Shown: positions 17,845-27,578 of the stretch, piece by piece
How the letters are laid out: every line of letters starts with the position of its first letter
Numbering within the stretch: the stretch's first letter is position 1
Source of the DNA: Saprospiraceae bacterium
GTDB taxonomy: Bacteria; Bacteroidota; Bacteroidia; Chitinophagales; Saprospiraceae
DNA: 64,000 nt
Assembly: GCA_041392805.1 (NCBI GenBank)
Contig: JAWKLJ010000001.1
Coordinates: 5,392,501-5,456,500 of the forward strand
Reading direction: 5' to 3'
Notes under the pieces: generated by a model
What the model saw: only the letters and a program-made list of their open reading frames with translations
Databases searched by the model: none
Told to the model about the DNA's origin: nothing
Program-made: the position numbers and the translations under genes

Positions 17845-18435
17845 TTTAGTTATTTTTTCGACCCGGTCTGAATTTTAAAGTTACCGGAGTGGGCACTGGT
17901 TTTTATTTTGGCAGGAGGGGGAAGGTTTGAGGAGTCCGTTTAATACGGCTTTGCATACAGCTGTTTGATGATCATGAAATCGAGGGAAAAAGACTTCGGT
18001 TGCCACTTTTTCTTTACATTTTCAATGGCCAATAGCAATCTGGAACAAGCAAGGAGGGCTTTAGGGAGCAATCGCTCCGGTAAGCAGGCTGTTAAAATAG
18101 AGAGGGTCTTAGAAGCTATTTGAGTTTATAAAAATCGACATATAAGAGGAAAATCAGAGTATTTGTGCTTTCATAAGTGACTGATTATCAATAGTCCATT
18201 TTTATGGAAATCGTTCCTCATATGCGAAAAGTGTAAATTCAAACAGCTTCTTACGTATTTGGGTCAACTGCGAGCATTTGTTGATCAGAATAATAAATAA
18301 TAGTGAAATCTTTTGTAACTTTTCATCCCTTGGCTCTTAACTATTGGCTACCTGCCTGCCGGTGGCAAGCAGGTAAGTTGTGCTAAAAACATTCCAATAT
18401 TTCCACCCCTCCAATAGCGCTACATTGCCCTCCCC
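17845..18435. other. Intergenic region without a supported gene
   Basis: Upstream of the Ric promoter. A 51-codon plus-strand frame at 17968-18123 (starting MIMKSREKDFG) has no recognised relatives and no clear promoter. Nothing else is supported. Confidence 0.3.
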
Positions 18436-20868
18436 TTAAGGCGTAGCCTGCCGCTTCACATATTTCTCCATCCATTGATCCATCTCCCAAAGGCAATGGA
18501 GGATAGATTCTTTGGCAGCATATCCATGACTTTCATTTGGTAGCAATACTAATCGCGCAGTGCCGCCCAGGCCTTTGATGGCACTATATAAGCGCTCACT
18601 TTGGATAGGGAAGGTACCACTATTATTGTCGGCCTGGCCGTGAATCATGAGCAGGGGTTCATTGATTTTATCCGCGTGCATAAAGGGCGACATGGAATTA
18701 TAAAGATCAGGCGCTTCCCAATACGTACGTTCTTCCATTTGAAATCCAAAGGGCGTCAAGGTGCGGTTGTAAGCCCCACTGCGGGCGATGCCAGCGGCAA
18801 ATAAGTCGGAATGCGCCAGTAGATTGGCCGTCATAAAGGCGCCGTAGGAATGTCCACCTACTCCAATCTTAGTAGGGTCGGCGATATCCATGTCCACTAA
18901 TTTATCAACCGCAGCTTTTGCATTGGCCACCAATTGCTCCCGGAAGGAGTCATTGGGTTCCTCGTCTCCCTCGCCAATGATAGGCATACTTACGCGGTCA
19001 AATACGGCATATCCTCTAGTCACCCAGTACAGGGGCGAACCCCAGGAAAGGCGGATGAAGGAATAGGGCGAGCCCGATACCTGCATAGCTGCATCTGCGC
19101 TTTTATACTCTCGAGGATAAGCCCACATTAAGACAGGCAGTGGATCCTCTTTTGCCGGATCATAGCCTTTGGGCAGGTATAAATCTCCTTGCAGATCCAG
19201 TCCATCGGCCCGCTTGAAAGCAATGGATTGCTTCTCCACGCCTTTGAGACCAGGATAGGGGTGATCGAAATTGGTTAGCATTTGGAGCTTGCCACTTTGC
19301 AGGTTGCGAAGGAAATAATTTGGGGGCTCCGTTGTGGATTCCCGGCGGGTTAGGACAATTCCCTTGTCAATGTCTAATACTTTCACCGGAAATTCATAAT
19401 AGGGGGCAGCGGAGCGCCAGTGTTCCTTGAACGTTTTACTTTCCAGGTCAAATTCGCGCACAAAAGGGCGGTTGCCTTCAGCGGAGGCGCCTAATCCAGT
19501 GAGGTAGAGTTTTTTTACCGCTTTATCTGTTAGCAAGACATTTCTACCATATTGATTGTCGGTGGTCGCAAAATCTCCTGGATCATTATAGGCATCTTCC
19601 GAGGAGGTTTCAAAAAGGATAACTTTGGAATCTGCTTGTGTTGGCGAAAAACGGCTCGCTAATTGTTCCCGGGTGCTCCACCAGGATTCGTAAGCGATGG
19701 CCAGGGTGTCATTTCCCCAGAGGACGCCACTATACCTAAACTTCAAACCAATACTGGTTCTTTTTTTACCATTAAAGGGCGGCTCCATGTAGTAGAGTTG
19801 ATCTCTTACCGCGACTTCTTTTTTGGGATCTCCCTCATCCATGGCTTCCACCCAATAGAGACTGGAAGGGGCATCTGCTCGCCAGCTAAAGCTACGAGGC
19901 CCCATCCGCACCGCTCCAAAGCCTTTGGGGATGTTTTCTGCCAATGGGATATCGGCCACTTTCATCACCATTTTTCCATTGGTATCAAACATGTTGTATA
20001 CTGTTGGGAATCGAGAATAAGGTACTATATAAGAGAAAGGGCGATTCACGGTGGCAACCAAAAGGTATTTGCCATCAGGAGAAGGAGAAACTTCGGAATG
20101 AATCCCCGGTATGCCAATGTTTTTTGTTTTCCCGGTTTGGATATGGATGGAAACCAATTGAGAAGAGGCATAATATTCAAATAGAGCCTCGTGGAAAGGG
20201 CTTTTTAGCAAGTCTTGGTAGGTTCTGACCGGCGCTTCTTTGCCGCTGGTTTGTTGAACGATAGGGCCAGCAGGAACCAAGGGTGGGGTAGGGACCGCGC
20301 CCCGGTTTTCCAAAATGGTTTTGGCAATAATCGTCGTATTATCAGATAACCAATCAAAAGGTAGGCCATTCATGGCATCATTGATGATCGGCCCCGTTAA
20401 GGCTTTCGCCGTTTGGGTCTTGACATCCACCACCCAAAGTTCCAAGCCTGTAGCGGTGGTATTGGTGAAAGCCATTTTCTGGCCATCTGGCGACCAACTG
20501 GCATTTTCAATTTCGAGTTGATCGGGTAATCCTTTCAGGGCAAATTCTTTTCCGGTGCCGATGTTTTTTAGCTTCAATCCCACATAACTATTTGATCGAC
20601 TGGCGCTGTTAGTACGTGGGTTGATCCGGAGGCCGGCCAACCTTAGTTCCTCCTGTGCCAGTTGTTCGATAGAGGGATAACCAGGGTTTTCCATCAACAT
20701 AATCCATTCCCCACTGCTGTTGATACTGACATCAGGCGTTTGAGGCGCATTGATGAGGTCGGTAATGGCGGCAGGCGGTGTTTGGTAGCCCTTATCTTGT
20801 TGGGCATTGATAGGACTTAGGAAAAATAGAAAAAGGAATACTACTCCAAGTAAAGTCTTAGTAGGCAT
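18436..20868 (-). CDS. S9 family peptidase, glutamyl-endopeptidase-like (S9D)
   Basis: 810-residue secreted serine peptidase of the prolyl oligopeptidase family. After a signal peptide (ending INAQ) comes a beta-propeller-like region (to about residue 540) and then the alpha/beta-hydrolase domain with nucleophile Ser in 'GVGGHSYGAFMTANLLAHSD', the Asp region 'LLMIHGQADNNSGTFPIQSE' and the His in 'LLPNESHGYAAKES'. The wording of the catalytic domain is close to chloroplast glutamyl endopeptidase (S9D). It stands alone, with the next gene (a histidine kinase) ending 165 bp upstream. Confidence 0.92.
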   Translation of the reverse strand: MPTKTLLGVVFLFLFFLSPINAQQDKGYQTPPAAITDLINAPQTPDVSINSSGEWIMLMENPGYPSIEQLAQEELRLAGLRINPRTNSASRSNSYVGLKLKNIGTGKEFALKGLPDQLEIENASWSPDGQKMAFTNTTATGLELWVVDVKTQTAKALTGPIINDAMNGLPFDWLSDNTTIIAKTILENRGAVPTPPLVPAGPIVQQTSGKEAPVRTYQDLLKSPFHEALFEYYASSQLVSIHIQTGKTKNIGIPGIHSEVSPSPDGKYLLVATVNRPFSYIVPYSRFPTVYNMFDTNGKMVMKVADIPLAENIPKGFGAVRMGPRSFSWRADAPSSLYWVEAMDEGDPKKEVAVRDQLYYMEPPFNGKKRTSIGLKFRYSGVLWGNDTLAIAYESWWSTREQLASRFSPTQADSKVILFETSSEDAYNDPGDFATTDNQYGRNVLLTDKAVKKLYLTGLGASAEGNRPFVREFDLESKTFKEHWRSAAPYYEFPVKVLDIDKGIVLTRRESTTEPPNYFLRNLQSGKLQMLTNFDHPYPGLKGVEKQSIAFKRADGLDLQGDLYLPKGYDPAKEDPLPVLMWAYPREYKSADAAMQVSGSPYSFIRLSWGSPLYWVTRGYAVFDRVSMPIIGEGDEEPNDSFREQLVANAKAAVDKLVDMDIADPTKIGVGGHSYGAFMTANLLAHSDLFAAGIARSGAYNRTLTPFGFQMEERTYWEAPDLYNSMSPFMHADKINEPLLMIHGQADNNSGTFPIQSERLYSAIKGLGGTARLVLLPNESHGYAAKESILHCLWEMDQWMEKYVKRQATP

Positions 20869-21033
20869 AGGCTTGAATTGTATGTGTTTTGGAATTTAAT
20901 AAAAGTAAGAAAATTTTGAAAACTAGATGTGGTACACCCGATTTATTTAATTGTTGAAGGGGAGTCATAAATAAACACCAACGTTCCCAAGGGGAGCAAA
21001 TTTAATTTAACTTGGAATGGATTTGAAAGCTTA

Positions 21034-22038
21034 CTAAGACTTAAGCGAAGAAAGGGTAAAGGTAAAAGTAGTGCCGGCACTGAGCGCCGATTCGTAATAA
21101 ATATGCCCACCATGACTTTTGACGACCTTCTGACAAATAGCGAGCCCCATGCCAATACCAGGTATTTTTGTCCCGTTAAGTCTTTGGAAAGGCTGAAAAA
21201 CTTTTTCCTGGTAATCATTGCTCATCCCTATCCCATTATCCGTTAATTTAAATTCCCATTGTTGGGTATCTGCTTTGTATACGGATGATATCTGGATGAT
21301 TGGTGCCGCTTCCGCCCTAAATTTAATGGCATTATGTACTAAGTTTTGAAAGAGCTGAATGATGCCGATTTTTTGGGCAACTATAACAGGTAGAGGCGAT
21401 ACAGAAAGCGTGACCTGGTTTTCAGCTAGTTCACATTCCATGTTCGACTTGACGATTTCAATGACCTCATTTAAGTCCACTTCTATTTTGCTGTCATTTA
21501 TATTGCTCACTTTGGAATACTCCAATAAGCCGTTGATCACCTCATTCATATGGAAAACCCCAGCTACGATAAAATCAATAAATTCATTAGCCTCCTCGCT
21601 CAAGTGGTCGTAATAACGTTTCTTCAAAAGCTGTGCAAAGCTTGAAATAGTTCTTAAAGGGCTTTTTAAATCATGAGAAGCGATATAGGAAAACTGTTCT
21701 AAGTCTTTGTAAGAGAACTCTAGTTTTTTCAAGTTTTCACTTAGCCTGTTTGAATTTTCTTCAATAATCTTTTGCTGTTTTTTAAGTTCTTCCTGTTGGT
21801 CGGAAAGGAGAACATTGACCTCCTCCAATTTGAGCTTTTTTCGCTCTAAATCTGTAATGGTAGCTTTGAGGATATTAACGACGATGGATTTATCTTTGAG
21901 GGTTCGTTTTAGTTTAAAATCATCTTTTTCGAGTTCTAATTTAAAGGACATAAAGTCATTTAACAAACCTTCTCTTTCGGTTTCGCTGATGGATTCTAAA
22001 GCATGAATTCGGTTAAATATTTTATCCAACGAAGACAT
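21034..22038 (-). CDS. Soluble sensor histidine kinase paired with FIST protein
   Basis: 334-residue cytoplasmic histidine kinase without membrane spans. A long coiled coil (about residues 30-110) precedes the phytochrome-like dimerisation box 'FSYIASHDLKSPLRTI' with phospho-His at 122. The N box LFQNLVHNAIKFR, G1 'LTDNGIGM' and G2 'GIGMGLAICQKVV' complete the ATPase domain. There is no sensor domain of its own; it starts 3 bp after the FIST gene ends, so the FIST protein probably supplies the signal. No response regulator is adjacent. Confidence 0.9.
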   Translation of the reverse strand: MSSLDKIFNRIHALESISETEREGLLNDFMSFKLELEKDDFKLKRTLKDKSIVVNILKATITDLERKKLKLEEVNVLLSDQQEELKKQQKIIEENSNRLSENLKKLEFSYKDLEQFSYIASHDLKSPLRTISSFAQLLKKRYYDHLSEEANEFIDFIVAGVFHMNEVINGLLEYSKVSNINDSKIEVDLNEVIEIVKSNMECELAENQVTLSVSPLPVIVAQKIGIIQLFQNLVHNAIKFRAEAAPIIQISSVYKADTQQWEFKLTDNGIGMSNDYQEKVFQPFQRLNGTKIPGIGMGLAICQKVVKSHGGHIYYESALSAGTTFTFTLSSLKS

Positions 22039-22041
22039 AGA

Positions 22042-23175
22042 TTATCTTTCTTTTAAAATGGCTAGTGCACAAGTTTCATTGTGAAACTCAGGCCGACCAT
22101 CTTTCATGTTTCCAAATTCACCGTAGGACAAAAAGCCGACCATTGGTTTTTTCCAATAATCATAGATGCCCCTGATTTCGTCTATGAGCATAGGTCCAAA
22201 AGCGCCGTGCCTCCCTTTACAGGAAAATAAAATCAGGGCATCGGCTTCAGGCGCACGCTCATAGAGTTGACTAAATTCCGCTACGGTTTGGTCAATAACT
22301 TCAAAGCCAGGTGCGTTCGAAAAACGGAATGTATCGCCTTCTTGTACGGCGGCTGCCAGGGTGATGGTGCCTTCGTGCTCATCTACTACCAGCGGTGATC
22401 TTAAAATAGAATAGCCCGAGGTTTTGATTATTTGGAAAGGATAATTGGTTTGAATGGAAATCAATTGGTCACTTTTGGTTTTGTCATCAGACAAACCAAA
22501 ATAACGAATGAATACATCATAGGCTGGTTCATCGTTGATTTCGTAGACGATATTTCCGATCGATTTAGTGATGACATTGACCCCGCCTACTGGCTCCCAG
22601 CCGCTAATGGCAAATCCTTGAATACTTACTTTATCGGTATCCAAGACTAAAGCGACTATCCCATTGGCCGTTATTTTTTGTTTTGTAAATGCAAAGGTTG
22701 TCGTCATCTCAAGGTCATCTCCCGCTAATCCTCCATACACCGGAATATTGCCATCTACACTGGCATGGATGCCATCAATTAGCTGTTGGGCATCGATCGT
22801 CATACCGCCGGACATGATCAGTAGCCCCGGATGCTCAAAGGACTGGCTGGCGTATTGTCCCACTTGCTGTGCAGCACCAAGGACATCTTCTCTGCCGTAT
22901 TCAACCATTTTCACACGATAAAAAGAGCGATCCAAGTCTAGCAATAAGCAGGCAATGGATTGTTCATACAAGGAGTGGTCAACAATTTCTCCGGCTGTAC
23001 TGCAACCAATCAAATCTATTGCTAAATCAGCAAAAGCTTGCCTTACGCCTTCAAGGTTTTGGTTTACAGAACTAAATACAATGGCTAGGGTGGGCTGAAA
23101 GGTAGGGGTAATGCTATGAAGTATAAGTTCAACTAACTGCTCACCAGTGTGACAGTGGAAGGACTTTGAGATCAT
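22042..23175 (-). CDS. FIST domain sensory protein
   Basis: 377-residue cytoplasmic protein with FIST N and FIST C domains, a ligand-sensing module thought to bind small molecules such as amino acids. Recognisable segments are 'IDLIGCSTAGEIVDHSL' early on, 'IPVYGGLAGDDLEM' in the middle, and 'ALILFSCKGRHGAFGPMLID' with 'MVGFLSYGEFGNM' near the end. It is encoded directly upstream of a sensorless histidine kinase in the same operon, which supports a two-protein sensory complex. Confidence 0.9.
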   Translation of the reverse strand: MISKSFHCHTGEQLVELILHSITPTFQPTLAIVFSSVNQNLEGVRQAFADLAIDLIGCSTAGEIVDHSLYEQSIACLLLDLDRSFYRVKMVEYGREDVLGAAQQVGQYASQSFEHPGLLIMSGGMTIDAQQLIDGIHASVDGNIPVYGGLAGDDLEMTTTFAFTKQKITANGIVALVLDTDKVSIQGFAISGWEPVGGVNVITKSIGNIVYEINDEPAYDVFIRYFGLSDDKTKSDQLISIQTNYPFQIIKTSGYSILRSPLVVDEHEGTITLAAAVQEGDTFRFSNAPGFEVIDQTVAEFSQLYERAPEADALILFSCKGRHGAFGPMLIDEIRGIYDYWKKPMVGFLSYGEFGNMKDGRPEFHNETCALAILKER

Positions 23176-23308
23176 GTTGTGTCGATTTGTATGGTTATCT
23201 GTTTGCTCCTAATTTTTGGAACGCTTCATGCTGTAGAATGATTCACAAAATAGTAAAAATTAGCAATAAAAGGAGGTAGGGGTTGCGGTGTGGATTTTTG
23301 AAGGGCTT

Positions 23309-23719
23309 TTATTTTCTTTCATCTAAATAGGCTTTGAATTCTTCTGCAGAAATAACTTCAACTTTTGGAAAATTTATAGTCTTTAAAATATTGAAATGTT
23401 TATCGTGACTAACTAAATATTTAGCATTAGATGCAATGGCGCAATCGACAAATTTATTATCATCTGCATCCCTTATAAGATTCCATTTATAATAGATATC
23501 AATTTGATGGGTTTGGGCTAAATTAAGAATAGTTTTAACCACATATTCTGCTAATTCATAGCTCATATGTCTCTCCAGTATTTCAGCATACTCATTTAAA
23601 ATTTCTGTTGTGACACAAATTTCGAATTCACCGTCAATGAGTTTTTGAAAGATCCAATGTAAGTGAGACTTTCTAGAAATACAGGTTAAAACCAGGTTGG
23701 TATCAATCACAACCCTCAT
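23309..23719 (-). CDS. PIN domain toxin, VapC-like
   Basis: 136-residue PIN-family ribonuclease of the 'putative toxin-antitoxin system toxin component, PIN family' type. The four acidic positions of the active site can be seen: 'VVIDTNLVL' at the start, Glu in 'TTEILNEYAEIL', and 'IRDADDNKFVDCAI' late. The gene overlaps the upstream antitoxin by 4 bp. It is clearly homologous to the toxin at 43396-43821. Confidence 0.87.
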   Translation of the reverse strand: MRVVIDTNLVLTCISRKSHLHWIFQKLIDGEFEICVTTEILNEYAEILERHMSYELAEYVVKTILNLAQTHQIDIYYKWNLIRDADDNKFVDCAIASNAKYLVSHDKHFNILKTINFPKVEVISAEEFKAYLDERK

Positions 23720-23958
23720 TCATTCTCTGGTTTATAGGGTGTCCTCATTCTTGTATTAGCTAGTCTGCGGCTATCTTTTTCCGTCCAACCTTTTTTATCC
23801 CATATTTTATCAGCTAAATCCATTGCTTTTTCGGCAAAATATCTAGCCAATAATTGTTTTATTGCTATTAAATCCGCGTCTGACACACTTTGTGAATATA
23901 GTTTTAGCAGCTCTAATTGCAAATTACTCAAGGGTTGATGAATTTCAAGCTTTTCCAT
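23716..23958 (-). CDS. Antitoxin partner of PIN toxin
   Basis: About 80 residues starting MEKLEIHQPLSN at 23958; the open frame extends to 23994, but the internal ATG matches the start of its paralogue at 43185. The shared core PLSNLQLELLKLY and the later ADKIWD segment define a small antitoxin family of this organism. It lacks an obvious classic DNA-binding motif. Stop and toxin start overlap as ATGA, indicating coupled translation. Confidence 0.8.
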   Translation of the reverse strand: MEKLEIHQPLSNLQLELLKLYSQSVSDADLIAIKQLLARYFAEKAMDLADKIWDKKGWTEKDSRRLANTRMRTPYKPENE

Positions 23959-24033
23959 GATACTTTCTTTTCTTAGCTCAACGATATTCACCACAATTTA
24001 GTTCTTTTTGAATGAATTTCAAGGTTTGACTTC

Positions 24034-25056
24034 CTATCCTTTTCCAAAATGTTGTAAAATGAACGAGAGAATTTGTGGCATATAATATTCAGAAAGCCTA
24101 TGCCCCATCTTATCAATGATCTCCACTTGAGCATTCGGAATCATGGGGCCATACTTCTTGGAATGCGCTACCGGAACCAAGGGGTCTGCCGTACCATGTA
24201 TCACCAAAGTGGGAATTTGAAGTTTTTTTAGTCCTGCATAGCGCGATCCTCCTGCCTTGATGGCATGGGTGTGTTGCTGACCCACTTTGGCATTATAGCC
24301 ACCGTGTTTTCGCCAAAGGTAAAGGTTTGAAATGATAGAAAAAGAGAGGTTAACCGGTGCGGGGTCTTTTCCTTTTAGCACATGCGTGGCATTGACGGCA
24401 TATTTTAGGAAACTTTCCTCATTGGGCTGCAATCGATAACGTATATCTAGTTTGGCGGCAGCCAGGAAAGTCTTGCGAGGCACGAAAGGCAACTCGGGAT
24501 CGTACATGTGGCCAGAAGACATAATAGAGGTTAGGGAAATGATTCTGGAAGCATAATCAATGGCCATTTGCTGGGCAATCATGCCGCCCATCGAAACGCC
24601 AAGCAGATGAACCTGCTGGATGCCCAAGGTATCTAATACCGCCAAGCCATCGGCAGCCATATCGACAAGCGTATAGGCGTTTTTCTTCGTCCAATGGGCT
24701 ATCCAATCTGATTTCCCTAAGCCTCGATTATCATAGCGAATGATTTGATAACCTGCATCAATCATCGGTTGGTAGAAATAGGGCGGCCAACGTACGGCAG
24801 AGGTGCCGTGTCCCATCACCAATAAAATGGTCCCTCTGGGCTGGGCTATCGGATTGATGACCTCATACCAAATCTTTATATCGCCGGATTGGGCGTAGCC
24901 TGTTTTTCCTTTCACCAATTCAGGAAGCGGTTTTTCGCGGATGTTCTTTATGGCTGCCAATGCCTCTTTCGACAAGGTCGGGCTGGCATATACAAAAACC
25001 AGGATGCCTGCTATGAGTAGCAACAGCATAAAAACAGTAAGCAGTAAAGTATTCAA
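24034..25056 (-). CDS. Alpha/beta hydrolase, membrane-anchored
   Basis: 340-residue alpha/beta-fold hydrolase with an N-terminal hydrophobic segment (about residues 3-25) that serves as signal anchor. The catalytic triad is visible: Ser in 'LLGVSMGGMIAQQM', Asp in 'VIHGTADPLVPVAH', His in 'IDKMGHRLSEYY'. The oxyanion region 'LVMGHGTSAVRW' is typical of esterases and epoxide-hydrolase-like enzymes. The substrate is unknown. Confidence 0.88.
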   Translation of the reverse strand: MNTLLLTVFMLLLLIAGILVFVYASPTLSKEALAAIKNIREKPLPELVKGKTGYAQSGDIKIWYEVINPIAQPRGTILLVMGHGTSAVRWPPYFYQPMIDAGYQIIRYDNRGLGKSDWIAHWTKKNAYTLVDMAADGLAVLDTLGIQQVHLLGVSMGGMIAQQMAIDYASRIISLTSIMSSGHMYDPELPFVPRKTFLAAAKLDIRYRLQPNEESFLKYAVNATHVLKGKDPAPVNLSFSIISNLYLWRKHGGYNAKVGQQHTHAIKAGGSRYAGLKKLQIPTLVIHGTADPLVPVAHSKKYGPMIPNAQVEIIDKMGHRLSEYYMPQILSFILQHFGKG

Positions 25057-25106
25057 GATGGGTTAGTTTTTATAAAATGATAGCATGCTATTTATTCCGA
25101 TTCCCT

Positions 25107-26630
25107 TTAAAATGGCTGCGTAAGGATAGCCAAGCAAGTTTTAATACCCGTGAGAAGATTGCCCAATCGCAGGTTTTCATTCGGACTATGCTGGTTGTTG
25201 TCCATATTGACCATGGGCACAATAACGGCAGGTACACCTAAAGTTTCTATAAGGGGGGTGACCGGCACCGTACCGCCCATAATTCGGATATTGACAGGGT
25301 CTGCCCGGAACATTTTGCGCAGCGCGCCGGTTAGCCACTGGCCTGTAGGGGAGTCGATCTCCGTTCGGAAGGCGTTGACGGATTTTTTGCCACTGAAGGT
25401 AGCTATTTTAGGATGTGTTAGGCGTTCCTCCTCCGTTGGTTCGCGATCGATGACGAAATAGCCCTGGCCTTGAATGTGTAGGCGAACAAGCTCCAATAAT
25501 CGATCTCCATCGGACTCTGGAACCAGGCGGATGCCGACCTGGGCAGTGGCTACGTCGGGTATAATGGTCCTGGTTTGCTTGCCAACCCAGCCCGAGGCCA
25601 TGCCCTTGATGTTAAGGGACGGATATTGTAAGGCTTCCTGGTAACTTCGGCCGACTTTTTCGGGCGCGGCGACGCCCAGGCGGGCATTGATTTCCGTTGC
25701 ATCATCAGGCACGGCAGCCAATAGCGCCAAGGTTTTTTCATCCAATTCAATGCCGTCATAAAAGCCATCAATGAGCACTTTACCCTCTTCATCTTTCATA
25801 CTGGCCAAGAGATGCGCCATCCGGAAAACGGGATTTGGGGCATAATTGCCAAAATGGCCGCTATGTTGTGCTAGCTGTGGCCCATAAACGGTCAGGCTTG
25901 CGCTGGCCACACCCCGGCAACCAAAGGTCAAGGTCGGTCGATTGCTAGGATGGGCCGGGCCATCCATGATGATCAGCCGATCAGCCGCATAGATAGGGGC
26001 ATATGTTTCCAAGGTGGACAGCAGGCCTTTAGAGCCTTTTTCTTCCTCTCCATCCACTAATACTTTTACATTGAAGGCCAGGGATAGCTTACTTTCATTG
26101 ACATAATCAAAGGCAGATAAAAACATGGTGATGGGGCCTTTGTCATCGGCAGCGGCTCGGGCGAACATGCGCCATTCCGGGTCAAAGGCCTTGGCCGTCA
26201 GCGCCCAGTCAAGGGTTTCCCAGTGTCCCGCCTCGGTTTGTTTTTTTAAAACGGGCTTAAAAGGATGCCCCTGATCCCATTTAGAGGGGTCGACGGGTTG
26301 TCCGTCATAATGCAAGTAAAATAGAACCGTAGGTTTGGCTGAATCTACTTTCTTTTCGGCAAAAAAGATAGGGATATCACCCGCTTCGAGCGTCTTCGTT
26401 TGAAACCCTCTTTGCTGAAAAGCTTTTTCCAACCATAACACATTTACTTGCATATCTTCCGGATAATTGGCATCATTGGGCAGGCTCACAAAATCGCGAT
26501 GGGATTGAATAATGCCAGCAATATGGCTATCCAGCCAACGATTTACTTGATCATTTTGTCCTATTAGCAGTATAGGTAAGCAAATAAGCGAGAGTAATAG
26601 TCGGGCTTGCAAGTAATGGTTAGCATTCAT
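25107..26630 (-). CDS. M20 family metallopeptidase (dipeptidase), exported
   Basis: 507-residue zinc-dependent dipeptidase-like protein with a signal peptide from the ATG at 26630 (MNANHYLQARLLLSLICLP..., ending LIGQ). Metal-binding signatures are present: His-Asp in 'LFYLHYDGQPVDP', Asp in 'RAAADDKGPITMFL', Glu-Glu in 'LVDGEEEKGSKGL', and the late His in 'NNQHSPNENL'. It is similar in layout to the dipeptidases of the M20A/C group with an internal lid domain. Probably periplasmic. Confidence 0.92.
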   Translation of the reverse strand: MNANHYLQARLLLSLICLPILLIGQNDQVNRWLDSHIAGIIQSHRDFVSLPNDANYPEDMQVNVLWLEKAFQQRGFQTKTLEAGDIPIFFAEKKVDSAKPTVLFYLHYDGQPVDPSKWDQGHPFKPVLKKQTEAGHWETLDWALTAKAFDPEWRMFARAAADDKGPITMFLSAFDYVNESKLSLAFNVKVLVDGEEEKGSKGLLSTLETYAPIYAADRLIIMDGPAHPSNRPTLTFGCRGVASASLTVYGPQLAQHSGHFGNYAPNPVFRMAHLLASMKDEEGKVLIDGFYDGIELDEKTLALLAAVPDDATEINARLGVAAPEKVGRSYQEALQYPSLNIKGMASGWVGKQTRTIIPDVATAQVGIRLVPESDGDRLLELVRLHIQGQGYFVIDREPTEEERLTHPKIATFSGKKSVNAFRTEIDSPTGQWLTGALRKMFRADPVNIRIMGGTVPVTPLIETLGVPAVIVPMVNMDNNQHSPNENLRLGNLLTGIKTCLAILTQPF

Positions 26631-26681
26631 GGTCTTATCATTTTGCAACAAAGGTAAGAAGGATTACGTGATTATCCATTT

Positions 26682-27476
26682 TCACCGAATCCTCCCCGCT
26701 GTTCGGTTTACCTTTTCCACCCACAAGAGGTCACTTTCGCGGGAACAATTCACGCATAGATTGTTGATGTCATGGCCACTCCAGGTAGCGATGATTTCTT
26801 CGATGGAATAATACTTGGAGCCAAGTTCCTGGGGGAAAGTAAAACCTCGGTGGAAGCCCTCCCAATAGTGAAAGCCAAAACGGCGTTCAAATTCAATGGC
26901 GCCCATCACCCGACTTCCCATATCCGGCAGTCTTTCTAGGTAATGAGTGCTATACATGGTGTGTATAAACATCCAAAGGGAGGCTTCAAAATTCGGAAAA
27001 ATGGTAAAAGCTGCCAGGTCGGGATCATTTCTTTCTACCGTTTCACAATAGCCGAAGGATTCACACATCCAGGGTTTCGCTTTGGTCCGAATGCCAAAAT
27101 AGTTGTAAGTGCGATTGCACAGATAGGAGGTTCCCCAGAAGCTCTCGCGGGCAGCCTTGGCCATCAGGGTGCGCCAGCTGGCGAGGTATCGCCAACCATA
27201 GAATCGGCAGACTTCATTAAAATCGTGGAAAAAAGCGTCTTGCAAGCGCAACAGCAATGCCTCCTCAATGGCTTCTGGTTGTGGTTGCTTGAGCGACCAG
27301 CGCTGGGTTTCGGGGATAAAGGAGACCATTGCCGGAGAGGAGATGGATAAGGCTTGCAGTACCGACTGCACGCTATCTGTTGCAGCAGTATGGTTTTTCC
27401 CATGACTATTCGAAAATAAAAAGCAAGGAAAGCATATTCCCAATAGAAAACAAAGGCAGTTTGTTCGGAAATCCAT
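26682..27476 (-). CDS. Glucosaminidase domain protein (peptidoglycan hydrolase)
   Basis: 264-residue exported protein starting MDFRTNCLCFLLG at 27476, after which a hydrophobic signal segment follows. The core from about residue 95 matches the glucosaminidase (flgJ/LytG-like) fold: 'LMAKAARESFWGTSYLCNRT' with the catalytic Glu, 'YNYFGIRTK', and 'FTIFPNFEASLWMFIHTMYS'. It likely cleaves the glycan strand of peptidoglycan in the periplasm. It is followed by the M20 peptidase on the same strand, though a common role is not evident. Confidence 0.82.
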   Translation of the reverse strand: MDFRTNCLCFLLGICFPCFLFSNSHGKNHTAATDSVQSVLQALSISSPAMVSFIPETQRWSLKQPQPEAIEEALLLRLQDAFFHDFNEVCRFYGWRYLASWRTLMAKAARESFWGTSYLCNRTYNYFGIRTKAKPWMCESFGYCETVERNDPDLAAFTIFPNFEASLWMFIHTMYSTHYLERLPDMGSRVMGAIEFERRFGFHYWEGFHRGFTFPQELGSKYYSIEEIIATWSGHDINNLCVNCSRESDLLWVEKVNRTAGRIR

Positions 27477-27578
27477 AGCATTTGCACTTAGTGATAGGAA
27501 CAATCGTTCCAAGCATGCGCTTAGGTGTTGTAAAGGGCTAATTTAGGTGAAGTAGTGCCACAAGGTAGAGAATTCTTG

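Noticed and set aside
17968..18123. 51-codon plus-strand frame
   Set aside because: No recognisable family, no neighbours in an operon and no promoter evidence; kept only as a note in the intergenic entry.
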